A stretch of 64,000 nt of DNA from Roseobacter sinensis (GCF_025755255.1 NZ_JALIEB010000010.1:48902-112901), one strand, 5' to 3'; numbered from the stretch's first letter, positions 27,386 through 35,952 are shown. Notes: a model not told the origin generated them from the sequence alone. Numbers and translations are program-made.

Positions 27386-27690
27386 CCGAAACAGCGAGAC
27401 CGGGGCGAGATCGCGCCCCGACACCCGCGACCAAAGACTGCCTTGGACCGGTCGCCGGGGGCCGGGGTATGCTCCTCCTGAACCGCCTTTATGGCCTCGA
27501 ATTGGCGGTCGCCTGTGCCGTTTTTGACCGCCGCGCTCCACCTCGTTTCGGTGTCTCTCGAATGCTGAATGTGGAGGCCACGGATCTGTCCGTGGGCGCA
27601 GCGGATGGCACCTCTCCGAGCGGGAAGGTTGCCCGAATCGCCCAAAAGTTGTAATTTATCTATATTTTTTAAGGATTTTGGAGAATGATC
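27386..27690 (+). promoter_or_regulatory. 305-nt leader and promoter region of the W-x-N peptide operon
   Basis: No gene is supported. A perfect 7-bp hairpin with a 4-nt loop lies at 27578-27595 (CCACGGA TCTG TCCGTGG). At 27648-27676 the sequence turns strongly A/T-rich (TTGTAATTTATCTATATTTT), the best promoter candidate, with TATATT at 27661-27666 as a possible -10 box. GGAG at 27680-27683 is spaced 7 nt from the ATG at 27691 and only 1 nt from the ATG at 27685, which decides the start of the peptide gene. Confidence 0.55.
27401..27420 (+). terminator. GC-rich hairpin after topoisomerase IB
   Basis: CGGGGCG (27401-27407) pairs with CGCCCCG (27414-27420) over a 6-nt loop; no T tract follows, so this may be a Rho-assisted or weak terminator. 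Confidence 0.5.
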
Positions 27691-27957
27691 ATGCGCAGAA
27701 TGACCGTACGCCTGATCGCAATTGTTCTGGCTTCACTGGTTTCGGTCTTTGGACAGATGACGAGCGCGACGGCCCGACCGGACAGCGCGATGATGTCGGA
27801 AAAGCGGCACTTGCAAAGCAGGCTCGATGCGTTGAGCCGGGCCGAAAGCCCGGACGATGTGGGGGCAGAGGAGCGCGCGAAACCGCGGCTCGCGCAGTGG
27901 TTCAACTGGAACAACTGGGGCAATTGGAGCAACTGGAACAACTGGGTGAACTGGTAG
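27691..27957 (+). CDS. Exported precursor peptide with six tandem W-x-N triplets (triceptide-type RiPP)
   Basis: 88 residues. Residues 1-28 are a Sec signal peptide with basic start (MRRMTVRLIA), hydrophobic core and an ATA cleavage site before Arg29. Residues ~30-69 are a charged leader-like spacer. Residues 70-88 consist of WFN, WNN, WGN, WSN, WNN, WVN and a final W. W-x-N is the aromatic-x-(Asn/Asp/Arg/Lys) pattern used by radical SAM enzymes that form three-residue cyclophanes, and the next gene, 12 nt downstream, encodes such an enzyme. In the known GrrA/OscA group the modified region is Gly-rich; here it is Asn/Trp only. The mature peptide should be periplasmic or secreted. Biological role unknown. 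Confidence 0.85.
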   Translation: MRRMTVRLIAIVLASLVSVFGQMTSATARPDSAMMSEKRHLQSRLDALSRAESPDDVGAEERAKPRLAQWFNWNNWGNWSNWNNWVNW

Positions 27958-27969
27958 GGCGATTGTTCG

Positions 27970-29127
27970 ATGCCCGCCTTGTCCAAGCTCGATCTTCTGG
28001 TGTTGCAGCCAACGCCGTTCTGCAACCTGGATTGCCGGTATTGCTATCTGCCTCATCGCAGCCAGACCGCGCGGATGGATGACGACACCCTGCGCGCGGT
28101 GGGCCGAACGATCATGGCGAGCCCCTGCACGACGGCGGATACGACGCTTCTGTGGCATGCAGGCGAGCCCTGTGTGCTTCCCGCGACCTGGTATCGCGAG
28201 GCCTGCCTCCGGCTGGAGGAGGGCGGTGGGCGTGCGGTCGGACGGCAGGCGTTCCAGACCAACGCGACGCGGATCGATGACGCCTGGCTCGACTATTTCG
28301 CTCAGCCCGGCGTCTCGGTGGGTGTCAGCCTGGATGGGCCGGCCGAGATCAACGACCACTGGCGGGTGGATCGGCGCGGCCGCGGCAGTTTCGCCCGGAC
28401 GATGCAAGGGATTGCGGCGCTGCGCGGGGCGGGCATCCCGTTTCACGTGATCTGCGTGGTGACGGCGGCGTCGCTCGATCATCCGGAACGGATTGCGCAT
28501 GCTCTGGCGGAGACCGGCGCGCATTCGATCGGCCTGAACGTCGAGGAGGTCGACGGCATTCACGCGCGCTCCAGCCTGACCCGCGTCGAAGAGGCGCAAT
28601 ACCAGCAGTTCCTGTGCCGCTTTTCCGAGGCGCTCGCCACGCATGACCCCGCGCCACGCTTGCGCGAGGCGGATCGGGTGCGCTCGGCCGTGACCGCCTG
28701 GCAACAGGGCCAGGGGCTGCGCAGCCAGGAAAACACGCCGGGTGCGATCATCTCGGTCGGGGTGCGTGGTGACATCTCAAGCTTTTCGCCGGAGTTGCTC
28801 GGGCTGACCTCCGAGGCCTACGACGACTTCCGGTTTGGCAATGTCCACGAGATCGGTGAATTGAGCGAGATCTTTCTGTCGCGGGCGTTTCTGCGCTGCC
28901 AGCGCGACATCAGCCGGGGGGTGGCGCGGTGCCGCAAGAGCTGTGCCTACTTCGGGCTCTGTGGCGGCGGGTCTCCGTCGAACAAGCTGGGCGAGACTGG
29001 GCGCTTCGATGCCACCGAAACGCGCCACTGCCGACTGAGCGTGAAGGCCACAGTCGACACCTTGCTGGACCGGTTGGAGACGACCTCAGCCCCCAAGATG
29101 CAGGAGAGACGCCATGCCATCGGATAA
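27970..29127 (+). CDS. Radical SAM/SPASM enzyme, GrrM-like (three-residue cyclophane former)
   Basis: 385 residues. The [4Fe-4S]-SAM motif is C18-x3-C22-x2-C25 (CNLDCRYCY). The C-terminal SPASM region holds C310, C321, C325, C331 and C354, with YFGLCGGGSPSNKLGE and ATETRHCRL, a pattern I recognise from GRRM-system maturases. It lies 12 nt after the precursor gene and overlaps the large membrane-anchored gene by 14 nt. Expected role: cytoplasmic C-C crosslinking of Trp side chains to the beta carbon of Asn two positions later in the W-x-N triplets, before export. Enzyme class is clear; the specific reaction is inference from the precursor. Confidence 0.87.
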   Translation: MPALSKLDLLVLQPTPFCNLDCRYCYLPHRSQTARMDDDTLRAVGRTIMASPCTTADTTLLWHAGEPCVLPATWYREACLRLEEGGGRAVGRQAFQTNATRIDDAWLDYFAQPGVSVGVSLDGPAEINDHWRVDRRGRGSFARTMQGIAALRGAGIPFHVICVVTAASLDHPERIAHALAETGAHSIGLNVEEVDGIHARSSLTRVEEAQYQQFLCRFSEALATHDPAPRLREADRVRSAVTAWQQGQGLRSQENTPGAIISVGVRGDISSFSPELLGLTSEAYDDFRFGNVHEIGELSEIFLSRAFLRCQRDISRGVARCRKSCAYFGLCGGGSPSNKLGETGRFDATETRHCRLSVKATVDTLLDRLETTSAPKMQERRHAIG

Positions 29128-32100
29128 CTCGGGTCAGCCCGCAACACCGTCCCGGATGCGTCGGATGCTTGGCCGGCTCCGCCGCACGGTGATCCACGTG
29201 GGCACGATGCTGACGGTGCGCGCCGCGTTCATTTTGACCTTTGCGCTGCTCTTTTTGTGGTTGCCTGCGCCCTGGCTGTGGCAGTTCGTGCAAACTCGCC
29301 TCGATGATCAGGCCTGGCTGTACGATGCGTCGAAAGAGGGGCTGATCGTGGTCGACTCGCCGCAGATCTTCACCCGGGAGCGGCTGGTCAATCAACGTTT
29401 GCGCGACAGCGACTGGATCGACCGGCAGCTATTGGCGGTCGACGAGAAGCTCAAGAAAGGCGAGTTCGGAACGCCCGACACGATCAGCGCGTCGCAGCGG
29501 TTGCTGAAGATCTACCAGGAGGCGGCGCAGGCTCAGACCCCCGGTGCCGGGGCCGTGGATCTGGACAAGTTGCAGGCGATGATGCGGCCCGACCCATTGA
29601 CCGTCTTCGAAGACGCGCAGATGTACCGCGAGATGCTGACACAGAACCGGTATGAGACGATCCTCGACGATGCCCATGACATCGGCTCCAACACCTTGCA
29701 GCGCCTCAATTTCCGGATGACGCTGTCGCCCGCGCGGGCCATGAGCGATTCGCTCGCCGCGGTCACGATCACCATCGACGAACCTGCCGAGCCGGAATGG
29801 CTGTTTCACCATTACGGGCGCCTGTTGGTCGAAACACGCGAAGAGCTCGAAGAGACGGTTGCCCGGCTGGTGGCGGACCGGTCGCGGATTTTCACGCAGC
29901 AGATGGGCGTCTACGGTCTGCACCCGAAGAGCGAGGCGGCAAAGAATGCAATCTTCGCGCGCGTCTTCACGGCACTTTACGCGCCGGGTCAGGACGGGGC
30001 CGCCACCACCCAGCGCAGTGCGCAGAGTTATCAGCGCGATCTGATCGCTCTGGTGCTTGACTACCAGCGGCAGGCGGAGACCCAGCAGATCGAAGCGCTG
30101 GTCGTGGATTATGTGACCAATTCCGCGCCCTGGACGGGCTTGGGTGACAAGCTTCTGGCCCGCAGCCGTCCGCGCGACTTCCTCAGCAGCGCAACAGAGG
30201 TGCTGAAAGGTAGCTGCGATCAGCCTGTCAGCCTGTGGATGCTGGCGGCGGATCATCTGAAAGACCCTGTCTTTTACAACGAATTGCTTCAGGACTATGC
30301 GCGGGTGCAGCCGCTGAAAGACAGCCTGCGCCCGTCGGGTCCGCCTGCGGCGCCGGAGCCTGCGGCCGTGAGCGTTCCTCGGCCCACCGCTGTCCCCACG
30401 TCGGTCGACATGCGCAGCGAGGCCCAGTTCCGTGAGTTTCTGCACAGGTTTCTGCCGCCCATTCCGTGCCGGCGGGACCTTGCACTCGATCTGCCGCGTG
30501 CCAAGTTGCAGCTTGTGGGCATCATGGAGATTGTAAACGGCGTTCTGGCGCAGGACCCGCTGTGCGCCGGTCGCCCGCCTGCCGACCGCCATCACGCTAT
30601 CCGCGCGGCGGCCCATGTGTTGATGAGCCCCGATCCGGCGCGGCTGGAGACCGACCAGGATGTTCCGCAGGCCTGCAGGGGTCTGGTGCAAGAGGTTCGG
30701 GCAATGACCGATCTGATGGTGGACGACCGGACAAAAGCCTCCGGGCTTCAGCGCATCGGCGTGGCGCATATGATCCTGGAAGAGTTGCAAGAGACTGCCG
30801 GCGATACGGTTGCTCGCCGGCGCGGACTGGCCGATTACTTCGATATCGGCATCGACACCTGCGATCTGACCAGCTGCAACATCGCCGTCCGCACATTCGC
30901 CGAGGCGCATCTGCAAGGGATCCGGCGTGCGTTGGACCCGATGCCCGATGCGGCCGATCCGAAGGCTGACCTGCTGGCCGATGCCCCTGCGGACAAGGCG
31001 GTGCCGCAGCCCGCGGTGCAGGGCGCAGGATCGCTCTCGGCGCAGGCAGGCCCGCGGCGCGAGCTTGGGAAACTCGCTGGATCGGACGGGGATCCCGGGC
31101 TCATGGCAGAGCGGATCGGCCGCGAGGAAGCGCTGCGCCTCTTTGCCGAGCTGTCCTGCTTTTCGACCGCGCGCAGCTATACCGTCTGGCCGCGCACCGG
31201 CGCGCGCCAGCAGATGCTGCAGACCGAGCAAGACGGTGTGTCGCTGATCAGCCAGGCGCTCAACCCCCTGGGTGTCGCCGCCGATGCGCAGAGCAGCGTG
31301 ACGCGGCGCCGGCACATCGACAAGGTGTTCGGGATCGGCGATGGCGGCCAGCCGGTCGATACGCCGTTCCGCGAATGCGACGGCCCGTTCTTCTGGATGC
31401 TGAACATGCTGCAACCCGACGGGCGCTTCATCGAACGCTATCTTGACAAGGGGACCTGGAACGGCGCCGACAGCGCCATTCTGGCTTGGCGCGATCAGCG
31501 GACGTGCCTTCTGGGCGTCGCGAGCCGGATCGCGCCCTGGTATGACCTGGAGCTGACCCGCCCCGATGGGCGCGCCTTTGCCAGCGAGGAGGCGCGGGTG
31601 GCCGCACTTGTTGCCCGCTGCGCCGACCCGGCTTCGGTCGGCGAGGTGCCGAAGGAGGCGACGGACCGGCTCGTCAAATCGGCACGGCTGCACGATGTGG
31701 CGACATACACGCGCAGGCTTCGGCAGCGGGACACCAACATCTCGTGGATCGTGGCACCGGAGCAAATGGCGGCGCTGTCGCCATCGGCCCATGTGGCGCG
31801 CAGCATCCCGCTTTCGGCCATCGTCTCGGTGCCCAGCTGGTGGCCCAGTGCGCGGATCACCATCCGCACCTGTTGGCTGCGGCCGGCGGATCTGATGCGG
31901 CAGACACAAGGGGCGGACTTTTGCAGAGCGGACCCGATGGAGGACAAGCGCACGGGCTTCCAACTGCTCGACCGGCGGATCGAGCGATTGGCTGCAGCAG
32001 GTCGCACGGAAACCACGGTGACGATCCCGTTGCCCAGCAATGCGCAGGACGTTCTGCCGAAACTGGGCTTCTTCCTCATCCGGGCGCCTTATCTCGACCA

Positions 32101-32587
32101 GTGGGAGTTCGGTCCGATCGAGGTCGAATCCGGGCGGTCCGCGCAGATCCGCCTAACTGGTAGCCGGTTGTGGAAGAACCCGCGCGTACGTCTGGGCGCG
32201 CAGTGGCATGACAAGATCGAGGTGCTGCCCGACATGAAGGGGATCATCGCGACCTTCAACTGCGTGACGCAGATCGAGAGCGCGACGAAAGCGCGGGTGC
32301 ATCTGTCGAGCGAGCCGCTGATCAAGGTGCCTACCGACAGGACGGTGCCGGATGGCACCTATGAGGCCATTCAGAAGCGGCTGCCACCCCCCGGGATCGT
32401 GCCGGCCGAAGCCTATACGGCCGACCGCCAGGCCCAAGTGTGGACCAGCGAGGGCGTGACCGGCAATACGCTGGTGAAGGTTCGGGCCTTCCGGCCCAGC
32501 TATCTCAAGGATGGTGGGTTCGAACAGCCCTGCTGGGCCAATCCCGACGAGTTGGACGACAAGTCGGGTCGTGGCACGAACGACTAA
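29114..32587 (+). CDS. Large membrane-anchored protein of unknown function in the W-x-N peptide operon
   Basis: 1157 residues, start with GGAGAGACGCC upstream and a 14-nt overlap with the radical SAM gene. N-terminal ~35 residues are basic (RMRRMLGRLRRT), followed by one membrane helix ~36-58 (AAFILTFALLFLWLPAPWLW); the remaining ~1100 residues should face the periplasm. The region ~60-400 is helical and charged; ~415-440 is Pro/Ala-rich linker; ~470-720 contains scattered Cys (PIPCRRDL, DPLCAGRP, QACRGL, DTCDLTSCN). The C-terminal ~350 residues look beta-rich with Cys (IRTCWLRP, ADFCRADP). I recognise no catalytic motif and no known family. Codon use matches the neighbours. As the only large partner of a modified exported peptide it may bind, process, present or be inhibited by it. 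Confidence 0.85.
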   Translation: MPSDNSGQPATPSRMRRMLGRLRRTVIHVGTMLTVRAAFILTFALLFLWLPAPWLWQFVQTRLDDQAWLYDASKEGLIVVDSPQIFTRERLVNQRLRDSDWIDRQLLAVDEKLKKGEFGTPDTISASQRLLKIYQEAAQAQTPGAGAVDLDKLQAMMRPDPLTVFEDAQMYREMLTQNRYETILDDAHDIGSNTLQRLNFRMTLSPARAMSDSLAAVTITIDEPAEPEWLFHHYGRLLVETREELEETVARLVADRSRIFTQQMGVYGLHPKSEAAKNAIFARVFTALYAPGQDGAATTQRSAQSYQRDLIALVLDYQRQAETQQIEALVVDYVTNSAPWTGLGDKLLARSRPRDFLSSATEVLKGSCDQPVSLWMLAADHLKDPVFYNELLQDYARVQPLKDSLRPSGPPAAPEPAAVSVPRPTAVPTSVDMRSEAQFREFLHRFLPPIPCRRDLALDLPRAKLQLVGIMEIVNGVLAQDPLCAGRPPADRHHAIRAAAHVLMSPDPARLETDQDVPQACRGLVQEVRAMTDLMVDDRTKASGLQRIGVAHMILEELQETAGDTVARRRGLADYFDIGIDTCDLTSCNIAVRTFAEAHLQGIRRALDPMPDAADPKADLLADAPADKAVPQPAVQGAGSLSAQAGPRRELGKLAGSDGDPGLMAERIGREEALRLFAELSCFSTARSYTVWPRTGARQQMLQTEQDGVSLISQALNPLGVAADAQSSVTRRRHIDKVFGIGDGGQPVDTPFRECDGPFFWMLNMLQPDGRFIERYLDKGTWNGADSAILAWRDQRTCLLGVASRIAPWYDLELTRPDGRAFASEEARVAALVARCADPASVGEVPKEATDRLVKSARLHDVATYTRRLRQRDTNISWIVAPEQMAALSPSAHVARSIPLSAIVSVPSWWPSARITIRTCWLRPADLMRQTQGADFCRADPMEDKRTGFQLLDRRIERLAAAGRTETTVTIPLPSNAQDVLPKLGFFLIRAPYLDQWEFGPIEVESGRSAQIRLTGSRLWKNPRVRLGAQWHDKIEVLPDMKGIIATFNCVTQIESATKARVHLSSEPLIKVPTDRTVPDGTYEAIQKRLPPPGIVPAEAYTADRQAQVWTSEGVTGNTLVKVRAFRPSYLKDGGFEQPCWANPDELDDKSGRGTND

Positions 32588-32650
32588 GGCGGATCGACGC
32601 GCCTGCCCGTCCGTGCAGCGCCGATGCGCCAGTCCGCCGCGCGCGCCAGG

Positions 32651-33706
32651 CTATTCCGCCGGGGCGAAACCCTCGATGAGCTGTCGCAGCCCAAGTGCGG
32701 CCCCGAGGAAGATCGCGATGAAGGCGACGGGCGCGCTGTAGGCCAGCACGGAGAAGGCCGAGATCCCCTGTCCCACGCTGCACCCGACCGCCAGGATGGC
32801 GCCGGGGCCCATGAGTGCTGCGCCGATGATCTGGCGGCGCAACTCGCGCGGGTCTTCGCAGGCCTCCCAGCGGAAATGACCCTTCGAGTAGGAGCCGAGG
32901 ACGGCGCCGATCAGCACGCCGGCCACCGAACCGACGCTGAAGGAAAGCGTATTGCCCGAGGCGGTCATCGCATAGTAGATCGTGTCGCCAATCGGGGCTG
33001 CGAAAGAGTGTGTCTCGATGGGCTCGGCTTCGAAGCCGGCTGTGGCGACCCAGGAGGTGCCGACCCAGCCCGACAGGATGGCAAGGCCGACCATGATGCC
33101 CCAGAAGATGTGGCCGCGCGACCGGCGGATCTCGGAGGAGCTGAGCGCAACGGCGAGAAGCACGCCGCCGATGGCCAGACCGGTGAGCACAGGCGGTACG
33201 CCGAGACGCTGCTCGGCCAGCTGGCTGAAGCCCTGCGGCGACGTGGCGCCCAGCTCGACCGGGAAGAGCCAGACCCGCAGATGCGCCAGCGGTCCGGACA
33301 TCACGAAGTAGGCGGAGAGGCCCATCACCAGCACGATCACGAAGGCCCGCATGTCGCCGCCACCCAGGCGCGCGAGAGCGCCGTAGCCGCAGTTGCCGCT
33401 GAGCGCCATGCCGTAGCCAAACATCAGCCCTCCGATGATGGTACCCAGCGGGGTCCATCGGCGATCGAGATAGGCGGTCTCAGTACCTGCCAGCCAACCG
33501 GCCGACATGGCCACATGAGTGCCGATGATCGCGACGGCGATGGCGATGCCCCACATACGAAGCCGCCGGTCGTCGGAGCCGTAGAGCATGTCTTCGATGG
33601 CGCCGAGAGTGCAGAAGCGCCCCACGCGTGCGGCAAGCCCAAGTGCTATGCCACCGATCAGCCCGATCAGCGCAACGGTGTTGGCTTCGCCAACGAGATC
33701 GATCAT
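32651..33706 (-). CDS. soxT: SoxT-type YeeE/YedE membrane transporter
   Basis: 351 residues from the ATG at 33706 (GGGAGGAAGC upstream). Two YeeE/YedE halves, about ten membrane helices, with the paired Cys motifs: GRFCTLGAIEDML, ALSGNCGYGALARLGGG and ALMGPGAILAVGCSVGQGIS. Homologues import thiosulfate or sulfur-bearing species (TsuA) or act in Sox regulation (SoxT of Paracoccus). Last gene of the soxS-soxR-soxT minus-strand operon, convergent with the large orphan protein gene. Confidence 0.87.
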   Translation of the reverse strand: MIDLVGEANTVALIGLIGGIALGLAARVGRFCTLGAIEDMLYGSDDRRLRMWGIAIAVAIIGTHVAMSAGWLAGTETAYLDRRWTPLGTIIGGLMFGYGMALSGNCGYGALARLGGGDMRAFVIVLVMGLSAYFVMSGPLAHLRVWLFPVELGATSPQGFSQLAEQRLGVPPVLTGLAIGGVLLAVALSSSEIRRSRGHIFWGIMVGLAILSGWVGTSWVATAGFEAEPIETHSFAAPIGDTIYYAMTASGNTLSFSVGSVAGVLIGAVLGSYSKGHFRWEACEDPRELRRQIIGAALMGPGAILAVGCSVGQGISAFSVLAYSAPVAFIAIFLGAALGLRQLIEGFAPAE

Positions 33707-33747
33707 GCCAGCTTCCTCCCGAAGACCGGCGCTTGGCAAAAGACCGG

Positions 33748-34119
33748 TCAGTCCTGCCTGCAAAACAGGTCGTAGACCACTTCCATGATTTGCCTCGGCC
33801 GGTCGTCTGTCAAGCTGTAGTAGATGGCCTTGCCCTCGCGGCGCGGTGTCACGAGCCCCTCCAGCCGCAGGCGCGAGAGCTGTTGCGACACCGCCGCCTG
33901 GCGCGCCGAGAGCAGGTCTTCAAGCTCGGTCACGGATTTCTCGCCCGAGGCCAGGTGGCACAGGATCATCAGGCGGCCCTCATGGCTGATCGCCTTGAGG
34001 AAGTTGGACGCGGCCTGCGCGTTCTTCATCATGCGATCCATGTCCTCAGGGCACATGTTCGGATCGAACACCGGCAGGCGTGAGGGCGATTCAGGCTCTT
34101 GAGGTGCGTCAAGTGTCAT
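33748..34119 (-). CDS. soxR: ArsR-family sulfur-responsive repressor SoxR
   Basis: 123 residues. Winged helix LKAISHEGRLMILCHLASGEKSVTELEDLLSA with recognition helix QAAVSQQLSRLRLEGLVTPRR. Conserved cysteines: Cys22 in DPNMCPED, Cys54 in MILCHL and Cys120 near the C-terminus (DLFCRQD); in SqrR/BigR-type repressors a Cys pair forms a persulfide or polysulfide bridge that releases DNA. It lies between soxS and soxT and divergent from soxV; ATTC-N8-GAAT-type sites are seen upstream of soxV and soxX (see operators). Confidence 0.92.
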   Translation of the reverse strand: MTLDAPQEPESPSRLPVFDPNMCPEDMDRMMKNAQAASNFLKAISHEGRLMILCHLASGEKSVTELEDLLSARQAAVSQQLSRLRLEGLVTPRREGKAIYYSLTDDRPRQIMEVVYDLFCRQD

Positions 34120-34125
34120 TGCAAG

Positions 34126-34494
34126 TTATCCCGTCTGGTCCAAGTCGATGCTCGCTGTCTCGAACATCTTGGTCAACAACCCCCAAAAGAAGTCTTCTCC
34201 CGGATAGCCTTCGATCCGGCCAACCTCAATCCCGTCTTCGATGAGCAGGAATGTCGGCGTGAAGCGCACCTTGCCGGTCAGCTCCACATTCGGCGTATCG
34301 TCATGCAGATCGTACCGGCGGAGCGGTGCGGTCCGGCCTTGGGCCGTCTTGGGGTAGATATGAGCGATTTCCGCGTTCCAGCGGGCGCACCAGAAACAGC
34401 CTTTCTCTTCTGCCATCAGCAGATAGGTCTCCGCGGCCAGCGGCAGGGGCAGCCACGTGGCGATCATGAATACGAAAAGCCGCAAGCGCGCCAC
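34126..34494 (-). CDS. soxS: Periplasmic thioredoxin SoxS
   Basis: 122 residues with signal peptide ~1-21 (FMIATWLPLPLAA). Active site KGCFWCARW near residues 32-37; TPTFLLIEDG carries the cis-Pro. In Paracoccus SoxS reduces and reactivates the SoxYZ swinging-arm Cys. Here it is 6 nt upstream of soxR and is the first gene of the soxSRT operon, divergent from soxV. Confidence 0.9.
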   Translation of the reverse strand: MARLRLFVFMIATWLPLPLAAETYLLMAEEKGCFWCARWNAEIAHIYPKTAQGRTAPLRRYDLHDDTPNVELTGKVRFTPTFLLIEDGIEVGRIEGYPGEDFFWGLLTKMFETASIDLDQTG

Positions 34495-34531
34495 GTCGAA
34501 CTCCGATTGACGAGAACCTCGTCCTGATCAT

Positions 34532-34547
34532 AATCTAATATTTGAAT
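34532..34547. promoter_or_regulatory. Candidate SoxR operator between soxS and soxV
   Basis: AATC-TAATATTT-GAAT (34532-34547) matches the ATTC-N8-GAAT pattern of SqrR/BigR-type repressors with one mismatch; it lies in the only A/T-rich part of the 80-nt divergent spacer, where it could block both promoters. Confidence 0.6.
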
Positions 34548-34574
34548 ACTTCAAGGTTCGCAGACAGGACCGCC

Positions 34575-35315
34575 ATGTTCGATGTGACATATTTCGGCGC
34601 TCTGCTCGCCGGTCTGCTGTCTTTTTTGTCACCCTGCGTCTTGCCGATGGTGCCGTTCTACCTGAGCTATCTGGCCGGCGTTGGCATGAACGAGGTGACA
34701 GCGGGCGGCACGGCCAGCGCTGCGGTGCGCGGACGCGCGGCGCTCACATCGGTCTGTTTCGCGCTGGGCGTGATCACCGTTTTCGTCGGCCTGGGTGCGA
34801 CCGCGACAGTCTTCGGCCAGATGGTGCGCGAGTATTTCGACGTGCTGCGCTGGGTGGCGGCGGGGATCATCATCGCCATGGGGCTGCACTTTCTGGGCGT
34901 GATCCGGATCAGCGCGCTCTATCGCCAGTTTCGCGCAGATGCGGGCGATACTGCGCATGTGGGGCTTCTGGGCGCCTATGTGATCGGGCTCGCCTTTGCC
35001 TTCGGCTGGACGCCTTGCGTGGGTCCGGTTCTGGCCGCAATCCTGTTCACCGCCGCCGGTCAGGAGACGGCCGGGCAGGGGGCCACGCTGCTCTTCACCT
35101 ATGGGCTCGGAATGACGCTGCCCTTCGTGGCTGCGGCCCTCTTCATTGGCCCTTTCATGTCGTGGATGGCGCGGTTTCGGCGCCACCTCGGTCTGGTCGA
35201 GAAGCTCATGGGCGCGCTTCTGCTGCTCTTCGGTGTGCTGATCGCGACCAATTCCATCAACATCATCGCCCAATGGATGCTGGAGCACATTCCGTGGTTC
35301 AGCACGATTGGCTAG
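34575..35315 (+). CDS. soxV: CcdA-family thiol transporter SoxV
   Basis: 246 residues from the ATG at 34575 (AGGACC upstream); an earlier in-frame TTG is less likely. Six membrane helices with the paired redox Cys in LSFLSPCVLPMVPF and FGWTPCVGPVLA. CcdA-type proteins move electrons from cytoplasmic thioredoxin to periplasmic partners; in Sox systems SoxV feeds SoxW (and thereby keeps SoxYZ active). First gene of the main plus-strand sox operon, followed 15 nt later by soxW. Confidence 0.93.
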   Translation: MFDVTYFGALLAGLLSFLSPCVLPMVPFYLSYLAGVGMNEVTAGGTASAAVRGRAALTSVCFALGVITVFVGLGATATVFGQMVREYFDVLRWVAAGIIIAMGLHFLGVIRISALYRQFRADAGDTAHVGLLGAYVIGLAFAFGWTPCVGPVLAAILFTAAGQETAGQGATLLFTYGLGMTLPFVAAALFIGPFMSWMARFRRHLGLVEKLMGALLLLFGVLIATNSINIIAQWMLEHIPWFSTIG

Positions 35316-35330
35316 CCTGGGAGACTTGAG

Positions 35331-35891
35331 ATGACCCGCCTGATCGCTGCTGTGTTTGCAACCCTGACTGCCCTTCAAGGGCTCGCGGCCGAGATCGGCG
35401 ACGACGGCCTGCACAAGGCGCCGTGGATGCGGGACACCTTCAAAGACCTGAGCGAGGACCTGGCCGAGGCGACCGCTGAGGGCAAGCGGTTGATGGTGCT
35501 GATCGAGCAGCGCGGCTGCATCTACTGCCAGAAGATGCACGAGGAGATCTTCGTGATCCCCGAGGTGGCTGATTACATCATGGAGAACTTTTTCGTCGTC
35601 CAGATCAACATGTTCGGCGACGTGGAGGTGACCGACTTCGACGGTGAGGCACTTCCCGAGAAGGACATGGTGAGGCGCTGGGGTGCCCTTTTCACGCCCA
35701 CGATCCTGTTCTTCCCGGAGGAGGTGGCTGAAGGTGTCACGGCCTCGGAGGCCGCGGTTGCCACGATGCCGGGCGCCTTCGAGCGCTGGACCACCTACAA
35801 CATGCTCACCTGGGTGGTCGAGAAGGGCTATGAGACGGACGAGCCGTTCCAGAAGTACCACGCGCGCAAGTTCGAGACACAGGGCGGCTGA
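35331..35891 (+). CDS. soxW: Periplasmic thioredoxin SoxW
   Basis: 186 residues, signal peptide ~1-20 (LIAAVFATLTALQGLA). Redox motif GCIYCQKMHEEIF near residues 63-70 and FTPTILFFPEE with the cis-Pro. The longer SoxW/DsbDgamma-like family differs from SoxS; it accepts electrons from SoxV. Followed by a 141-nt spacer holding the soxX operator. Confidence 0.92.
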   Translation: MTRLIAAVFATLTALQGLAAEIGDDGLHKAPWMRDTFKDLSEDLAEATAEGKRLMVLIEQRGCIYCQKMHEEIFVIPEVADYIMENFFVVQINMFGDVEVTDFDGEALPEKDMVRRWGALFTPTILFFPEEVAEGVTASEAAVATMPGAFERWTTYNMLTWVVEKGYETDEPFQKYHARKFETQGG

Positions 35892-35952
35892 ATGCCGACC
35901 CGTTTGCGAAATGTCTCGCATGTTTTTGCTGCATCTGCGAACAGATCTAAAA

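Noticed and set aside
27469-27654. 61-residue open frame upstream of the precursor gene
   Set aside because: No ribosome site or family similarity, and it crosses the hairpin at 27578-27595 and the start of the A/T-rich promoter region.
27678-28082. Alternative frame over the precursor giving an E-Q-L repeat
   Set aside because: The repeat is a by-product of the W-x-N codons; the chosen frame has signal peptide, ribosome site and a stop before the radical SAM gene.
29429-31963. 844-residue open frame on the minus strand opposite the large orphan protein
   Set aside because: It is an antisense shadow in high-GC DNA: no ribosome site, odd composition (rich in His, Arg, Gln), and the plus-strand gene has overlapped start, ribosome site and membrane helix.
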